From Colletes latitarsis (Eukaryota; Arthropoda; Insecta; Hymenoptera; Colletidae), in assembly GCF_051014445.1 (NCBI RefSeq), contig NC_135144.1, positions 4,402,001 to 4,466,000 of the forward strand: a DNA stretch of 64,000 nt, given 5' to 3'. The notes under the pieces are model-generated. The model was not told the DNA's origin, ran no database searches, and saw nothing but the letters and a program-made list of their open reading frames with translations. This document shows positions 59,290 to 64,000 of this stretch, in pieces (positions within the stretch are counted from its first letter, which is position 1; each line of letters begins with the position of its first letter). Both the position numbers and the translations under genes were made by a program.

Positions 59290-60345
59290 TTATTGTATAA
59301 AAATGGTAAAAAATACTTTATTCAAAGTATTGCCCATCACTAGCAATACATTTTTTCCATCTCTCTGACAATTTGTGGATGCCACGCCAAAAAAACTGTT
59401 CCTCTTTTGAGGCAATCCAGTTCTCGAGTCATTGTCGTACATTTGCGTAAGATGTGAAATGCTGCTCAGCTAGTGCGTGTCCCATCGATGCAAATAAGTA
59501 ATAATCAGATGGAGGCAAGTTTGGTGAGTAAGCCGCATGCGAAAGTATTTCCCAACTAAACGCCTTAATCATTTCCTTGACCAGTTTTGCTGTATGTGAT
59601 AGTGCATTATCATGAAGTAAAATCATTTTGTATTGTCTTTTTTGATATTCTGGTCGTTTTTCACGCAAAGCTTGATTCAAATCGATCATTTGTCGTTGGT
59701 AGCGTTTAGTACCAACGGTTTCGTCAGGTTTTAGCAACTCATAATAGATCACACCTTTCTGATCCCACCAAACACAAAACATTGTCTTGCGCCCATAGCG
59801 ATTTGGCCTTGCTGTCTATGTCGATGGTTCGCTTGGAGTTACCCATGATCTTTTACGCTTAGGATTCTCGAAATATATCCACTTTTCATCGCCAGTCACA
59901 ATACGATGGAGAAATGACTTTTTTTTGTACCTGGCGAGCAGCATTTCGCAAGTGGTTTTTCGGTTTTCCTGCTGTGTTTCATTCAGTTCATGTGGAACCC
60001 ATTTTCCCATCCTCTGGATCTTTTCCATGGCTTTCATACGTATGGAGACGGCTTCTCGTGTCACATTTAATTGATTCGCGAGTTGTTGTATTTGAACGTT
60101 ATCCTCATCCAACAATGATTGCAACTCGTTGTCTTCAAACTTTTTCAGTGGTCTTTCACGTACCTCGTTTCTCACGTCAAAATTGCCACTTTTGAATTTT
60201 TTAAACCACGAAAAGCACTGTGATTTACCAAGAGCATGTTCACTGTAAGTTTCGACAAACATTCGATGCGATTCTGCAGCGATTTTCTTCAAATGATAAC
60301 AGGAAATCAATGTTGTCCGCAAATCGTAGATATTAAAAACTATGC
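59290..60345 (-). pseudogene. mariner transposase, near full length, with stops
   Basis: Minus strand. The N-terminal helix-turn-helix region (CYHLKKIAAESHRMFVETYS; CFSWFKKFKSGNFDV) and WVPHEL linker lead to the catalytic core VTGDEKWIYFENPKRKRSW (first Asp), MILLHDNALSHTAK (second Asp) and AYSPNLPPSDYYLFASMGHA (third Asp present; the preceding SPDL is SPNL). The C-terminus GIHKLSERWKKCIASDGQYF ends at TAA near 59305. In-frame stops at about 59817 and 59427 (the latter a Trp codon changed to TGA) leave it non-functional. Otherwise it is one continuous frame, so it decayed recently. Confidence 0.8.
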
Positions 60346-60979
60346 TATTGTGTAAAACTTGTATTGTTGTGAGTTGCAAATCTTTATTATGTAGCGACTT
60401 TGTCGCCACCATGTATTATTCCGTAACGTTGAGCGTTTGTCGTGCAGACGGTCGCCGGGGTCGGCCGCATGGTCGAAGCCATTTGCTGCCGTCGCGTTTG
60501 GCGGATGTTTAGGCGAGAATCGAAGGCGGACTGTCTTTTGTCCTGGACAGATATAAAACCCCGGGAGGAACAGGTGGACGCCACTTGGTAACAATCGATT
60601 GCCGACGCGAGTCGCTGACCCGTATTTCGTGTATCCAAAAAAAGAATATAATAAAACGTTTTTGTTACTCCCGCAGTTTCGTGGTGTGGATCGACTAACA
60701 AGGGGAGACCACGTCCCATGGAACACCGATTTTTTTAAAATTTGGCACAGATGTTCTACTCGAAAAATAATTACACCCATATTTTGCCAAAAGTGTAGAT
60801 AAGCCTCCGTTTTCGAAAAATTTTGAGTTAAAAATCAAAGTTCTTCGATCGAATTGAAATTTTACACAGACGCTCTACGTGCAATTTTAAGGATACGTAT
60901 TTTTTATTTTACAAAAATAACGATTTTTATCGACGTGTGCCATAACTATCACAAAGTTAGCACTATTTGCGAAGGGGCA

Positions 60980-61063
60980 GCGTGGCCTGGTGGATAGTGA
61001 GACGTATCTCTGATACGATGGAGTAGGGTTTGAATCCCCGTGCTTGGTTTTTTTTTTTTTTTT
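60980..61063 (+). ncRNA. tRNA-like Pol III unit
   Basis: The A-box-like TGGCCTGGTGG (60983-60993) and B-box-like GGTTTGAATCC (61027-61037) are 33 bases apart, as in tRNA genes. They are followed 10 bases later by 16 T (61048-61063), a strong Pol III terminator. An anticodon-arm-like hairpin CGTATCTCTGATACG lies between them. The acceptor-stem ends do not pair well, so this is more likely a tRNA pseudogene or tRNA-derived SINE head than a working tRNA. It lies inside the pogo-like element, downstream of the transposase stop. Confidence 0.55.
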
Positions 61064-61203
61064 ACATATTCTACTTTCATTAGCAAGTCCAAATCCTCAT
61101 GCGTGAAATTAATTTTTTTATATTTATTTTTATATATTTTATTTTGGATGTTTGGGAAGGTTGAAAAGGAAAGTATGAAGCATTTTAGAATTTAACAATT
61201 TGT

Positions 61204-62943
61204 TCATTTTTTATACACATTACAAACAGATGGGTGGCAATTATCATAAAAGCAGGGGAAACATAGTCGCTTCTCACACCATGCACATGTTATAAAGGAC
61301 TGCTTTTCACAATTACATTTTTTATTGTCCTTAGGCGGAAAGCATACTTGATGAACGTTGAGGAAAATTTCACGACTCTCTGTCAATCCGGACGCGTAAA
61401 AAGCATATTTTGCCATTTTTTCAAATATCGGCGCGGATAATTGGTTATGAATAAGCGAATGCATTTTTATGGCGTCTTCCCTAGAATGAAGTGAACGATT
61501 CTCTTGTAAAATAAAAGTTGAATTTTGCATCTGTTTTAATAATATTTTAACTTGGCGGTAAAAATATACGTCGCAGGATTGACATATCGACGTGCATTGA
61601 GGTGGTACAATTTTTAATGTGCATGTTGCATTATTTTCGTCGTCGTAAAATAAGTTATCGTATAAACTGTTGTCAGTTTGACCAGACCACGAATCAACTA
61701 TTAAACAGAATTCGTTCTTTTCGACATATGGTTTCAAAACATTTTCCAAAAATTCCTTGTAGCAAAGTGTAGTTAATTTCCCGGATTTTGTGCACGTGAC
61801 AAATACGTTTTCGTACTGATTTATCAAACTCTTCACTGTGTTTAGTACCTGCGGACCGAAAGACCCTTTCGGTTCTTGCAAGCAAATGAATACTTTAGGT
61901 ATTAATTTGCCTGCAAGAGTGACAGAGTATTGAGCTGTATACGAATGCGTCATCTTGGATATACTGTCTATTGCAATTTGTGTTGCCTTCTCCCCTTTAT
62001 GCGATAGGCTTCTCTTTATATTAGTGCGATACTCGCATCCAGTCTGGTCTGTATTTATAATAAAATGTGGTGGTATTGTTCCTGTAGTTATAATATTTTT
62101 AGTCTGGTGTTGGAAACGTTTTGCCGATTCTTCTATTTCTTGTAATGTAATAATTTTCCGCCTAGAAACATATTTTGTGACTTGCCTTTGGCGGATATTA
62201 TGTTTGCATTTAAAATTAATCAGCCAGCTACGTGAAGCAGAAAATCGAAATGTATCACTTATATACGGCATCGCAGCTGCAATCGCCCATTCTTGCAAAG
62301 TGCGTGTAGACACAGGAGCATACGCCTGTCTGGCTTCTGTAAATCGGGTATATGTCCACTTGTCGATATGGCGAAACTTATCATATTTTGTACCGCCAGA
62401 TAAAATTTCCTCCTTCCAAACTGCTACCTGATCTTTGCGTTTTAAATGGAACCCACCCTTTGATTGTAAAGACTTTAAATTCCATTTGGGATGCTTTTCG
62501 GCTAGAGTAACAGTACGAATCTTTTCCTCTAACGTTGCCGCTTGAAATTTTCCACGCTTTTTGGGTGGAGACATCGTTACATCATAAGGTGCACTGCCCT
62601 TACTTGAAGGCGACGATGAGGTAGAACATGTTTCAACCTCTGCTACCACCGTAGACGAATCGGTGTCGTCAGGCATTTCATACTCTTCGTGGAGTTCGTC
62701 ACTATTCAGGAAGCAAAACGTATCGTTCATTTCGTAGAAACATTTAAATAGTTTGTTGGCGATAATTTTTACGTGAGGCGTGAAGACATCACTTGGGTTG
62801 TCATTGATTATTCCTTGCTCTCGTAAAATATTTACGAAACACTGAACTGCGTCTGTTAATTCCTGCTTTGTCGGCTTGCACGATTCGTATGCAAAAACGT
62901 TGCTTTCTTCAGGATAAGCAACAGAACTCGACGCTTCTGACAT
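61204..62943 (-). CDS. pogo-like transposase, intact, 579 aa
   Basis: Cut-and-paste transposase. Residues 1-130 are a variable acidic and Ser-rich region with a basic patch at 127-132 (a likely nuclear localisation signal). Residues 205-262 (VSTRTLQEWAIAAAMP, SASRSWLINFKCKHNIR) match the CENP-B-type helix-turn-helix. A DDE_1-like core follows with Asp299 (IINTDQTG), Asp417 (LIVDSWSG) and Asp458 (PPQCTSICQSCDVYFYRQ); the last two are 40 residues apart. The C-terminus (543-574) is a Cys/His cluster: C543, C545, C553, C556, C561, C564, C569, H570, C574. No stop or frameshift. The ATG at 62943 is the first in frame and lies between the right TIR and the conserved region. Promoter signals are not obvious; a GC-richer stretch at 63100-63240 lies upstream. 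Confidence 0.85.
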   Translation of the reverse strand: MSEASSSVAYPEESNVFAYESCKPTKQELTDAVQCFVNILREQGIINDNPSDVFTPHVKIIANKLFKCFYEMNDTFCFLNSDELHEEYEMPDDTDSSTVVAEVETCSTSSSPSSKGSAPYDVTMSPPKKRGKFQAATLEEKIRTVTLAEKHPKWNLKSLQSKGGFHLKRKDQVAVWKEEILSGGTKYDKFRHIDKWTYTRFTEARQAYAPVSTRTLQEWAIAAAMPYISDTFRFSASRSWLINFKCKHNIRQRQVTKYVSRRKIITLQEIEESAKRFQHQTKNIITTGTIPPHFIINTDQTGCEYRTNIKRSLSHKGEKATQIAIDSISKMTHSYTAQYSVTLAGKLIPKVFICLQEPKGSFGPQVLNTVKSLINQYENVFVTCTKSGKLTTLCYKEFLENVLKPYVEKNEFCLIVDSWSGQTDNSLYDNLFYDDENNATCTLKIVPPQCTSICQSCDVYFYRQVKILLKQMQNSTFILQENRSLHSREDAIKMHSLIHNQLSAPIFEKMAKYAFYASGLTESREIFLNVHQVCFPPKDNKKCNCEKQSFITCAWCEKRLCFPCFYDNCHPSVCNVYKK

Positions 62944-63587
62944 TATTTCACTCCTATAATTATATTTTTTAAAAAAACAAATTTACTTACTAAAATTTTC
63001 TACTTGAAACTTTGAATTCTCCTAAAACTGCTATTAAAATTCACACTGACAAAACACTTTCTGCACACTCGTCAATTCAATAATGAAATGAAGTCACGCT
63101 TGCTGTAGGTCTCCCCACCCCCCTTCTAAACAATGGCTATTCGTTTTTCGGGAGAAGGAGGCCCATCCTACCTGCTTTATTACCTGCAGCTCGCAACCTT
63201 CTAACGGTCCCTCGCAACTAGCGTAAAAATAATTCCGATATACAAACCTTCTTTGATCCTAAATGTTTAAAATATTAAAGTAGTGCTGTTTGTGATAGTT
63301 ATTGCACACGTCGATTGTTTAAAAATCGTTATTTTTGTAAAATAAAAAATACGTATCCTTAAAATTGCACGTAGAGCGTCTGTGTAAAATTTCAGTTCGA
63401 TCGAAGAACTTTGATTTTTAACTCAAAATTTTTCGAAAACGGGGGCTTATCTATGCTTTTGGCAAAATGTGGGTCTAATTATTTTTCGAGTAGAACATCT
63501 GTGCCAAATTTAAAAAAAATCGGTGTTGCATGGGACGTGGTCTCCCCTTGTAAGTATTCCTTTCCTATACCGATTCCCCCACAATTA

Positions 63588-64000
63588 CATGTCAAAACAA
63601 AAACATGGTGTCAATGAAACGGTCTAAAGGTAATAACATTAACAGCTAGCGTCACGTATGGGGAAACAGCTCTGCCCTGATTCTACCTACTTGGATCTAG
63701 CTCACAAACACACCTGAAAGAAAGCTACCTACCTACCTAACCCTATATTTAAAAAATAGCAAAATTCATTCTCTCAAATAACCACTCTACGGTTCTCATT
63801 CTCAATGTCCGGGCGCGACCTAAACTAGAGAAGAAGGACTCTCCAGGGTTCCTCCGGCATCCGGATACAATTGACTTCTTTCGCACTCTAATTGTGGACA
63901 TATAAGTTTCTGGGGTGGACTGACAAAGGCTAGTGATTTTTGCGTATTTATATTATAGATAATATTTTAATATAATATAAAGTCTTTATATAATTTAATA
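63588..64000. other. No gene recognised
   Basis: Sequence beyond the solo LTR. Contains CTACCTACCTACC near 63727. The last about 100 bases are AT-rich. Confidence 0.4.

Larger units (their letters stand above)
60699..63550 (-). mobile_element. Structurally intact pogo-like DNA transposon
   Basis: Ends CAAGGGGAGACCACGTCCCA and its complement. Terminal inverted repeats of about 265 bp (60699-60963 and about 63287-63550) are highly similar to each other. The host LTR flanks show a TAA repeat on both sides (60696-60698, 63551-63553), readable as a 3-bp TAA or 2-bp TA duplication. It contains one unbroken 579-codon transposase on the minus strand and a tRNA-like unit between the left TIR and the gene. 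Similar TIRs and an intact ORF indicate a young insertion. Confidence 0.85.
60391..63583. repeat. Solo LTR split by a pogo-like transposon
   Basis: It starts TGTAGCGACTTTGTCGCC and ends ...TTCCCCCACA (63583), flanked by a 4-bp direct repeat ATTA (60387-60390 and 63584-63587). Without the 2852-bp transposon and its TAA duplication the LTR is about 338 bp. It has a TATAAAA box (60552-60558) and AATAAA (60650-60655) in promoter-then-polyadenylation order for the plus strand. TG...CA ends, target duplication and signals together support a recombined LTR; the internal region is gone, so its family is unknown. Confidence 0.7.

Noticed and set aside
60387..60780. 110- and 146-codon minus-strand ORFs next to the mariner pseudogene
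   Set aside because: They run antisense through the solo LTR and into the pogo TIR; no domain.
1..64000. CRISPR arrays, bacterial operons, prophage or defence systems
   Set aside because: Intron-exon structure and eukaryotic transposons throughout; no regularly spaced direct-repeat arrays.

Overview
This window is nuclear DNA from an insect, most likely a hymenopteran and possibly an ant. The evidence is the AT-rich background, exons separated by long AT-rich introns, and a dense load of eukaryotic transposons of families common in insects (mariner, Tc1, piggyBac, Merlin, hAT, pogo-like, R1-clade and Jockey-clade non-LTR elements, and an errantivirus-type Gypsy element). No bacterial-style operons, CRISPR arrays or ribosome binding sites are present.

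Host genes are sparse. Positions 46-3180 hold the last three coding exons of an NMDA-type ionotropic glutamate receptor subunit (best match from memory: NMDA receptor 2). They carry the end of the ligand-binding lobe, the last membrane helix (M4) and a short cytoplasmic tail. Two further exon-like segments on the plus strand (9201-9317 and 16784-16885) have splice signals and coding-like sequence but no recognised product. Apart from small DNA elements, 4.7-30.3 kb looks like intron or intergenic DNA. Those elements are four copies of one long-TIR family, a decayed Tc1 element, a hAT element with an 8-bp target duplication, two more long-TIR elements and a Merlin derivative.

From 30.3 to 48.1 kb the window is a stack of nested insertions. 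(1) A decayed Merlin transposon (30331-33790) holds a transposase relic. Its right arm is split by a roughly 255-nt element with an 8-bp target duplication that carries a hammerhead ribozyme with a complete conserved core. That element is itself split by a 1464-bp near-palindromic foldback element. (2) A minus-strand Gypsy/errantivirus-like provirus (34946 to about 48145) has gag, protease, part of RT, RNase H, integrase and an env remnant. Its RT/RNase H region is replaced by GC-rich R1-clade retrotransposon DNA (37907-44196), and its leader holds a second foldback copy.

From 52.4 to 64 kb there are a retrotransposon ORF1 fragment, a TTAA-flanked piggyBac-type element, several Tc1/mariner relics (one with a Sleeping Beauty-like double-site terminal architecture), a Jockey fragment and a mariner pseudogene. 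Next comes a solo LTR with a 4-bp target duplication, split by a structurally intact pogo-like transposon (60699-63550). This transposon has a 579-codon transposase ORF, TIRs of about 265 bp, and a tRNA-like Pol III unit between its left TIR and the ORF.

The most interesting objects are the hammerhead-bearing short element, the intact pogo-like transposon with its unusual catalytic spacing and tRNA-like insert, the giant-hairpin foldback family, and the mixed-orientation R1 cluster.
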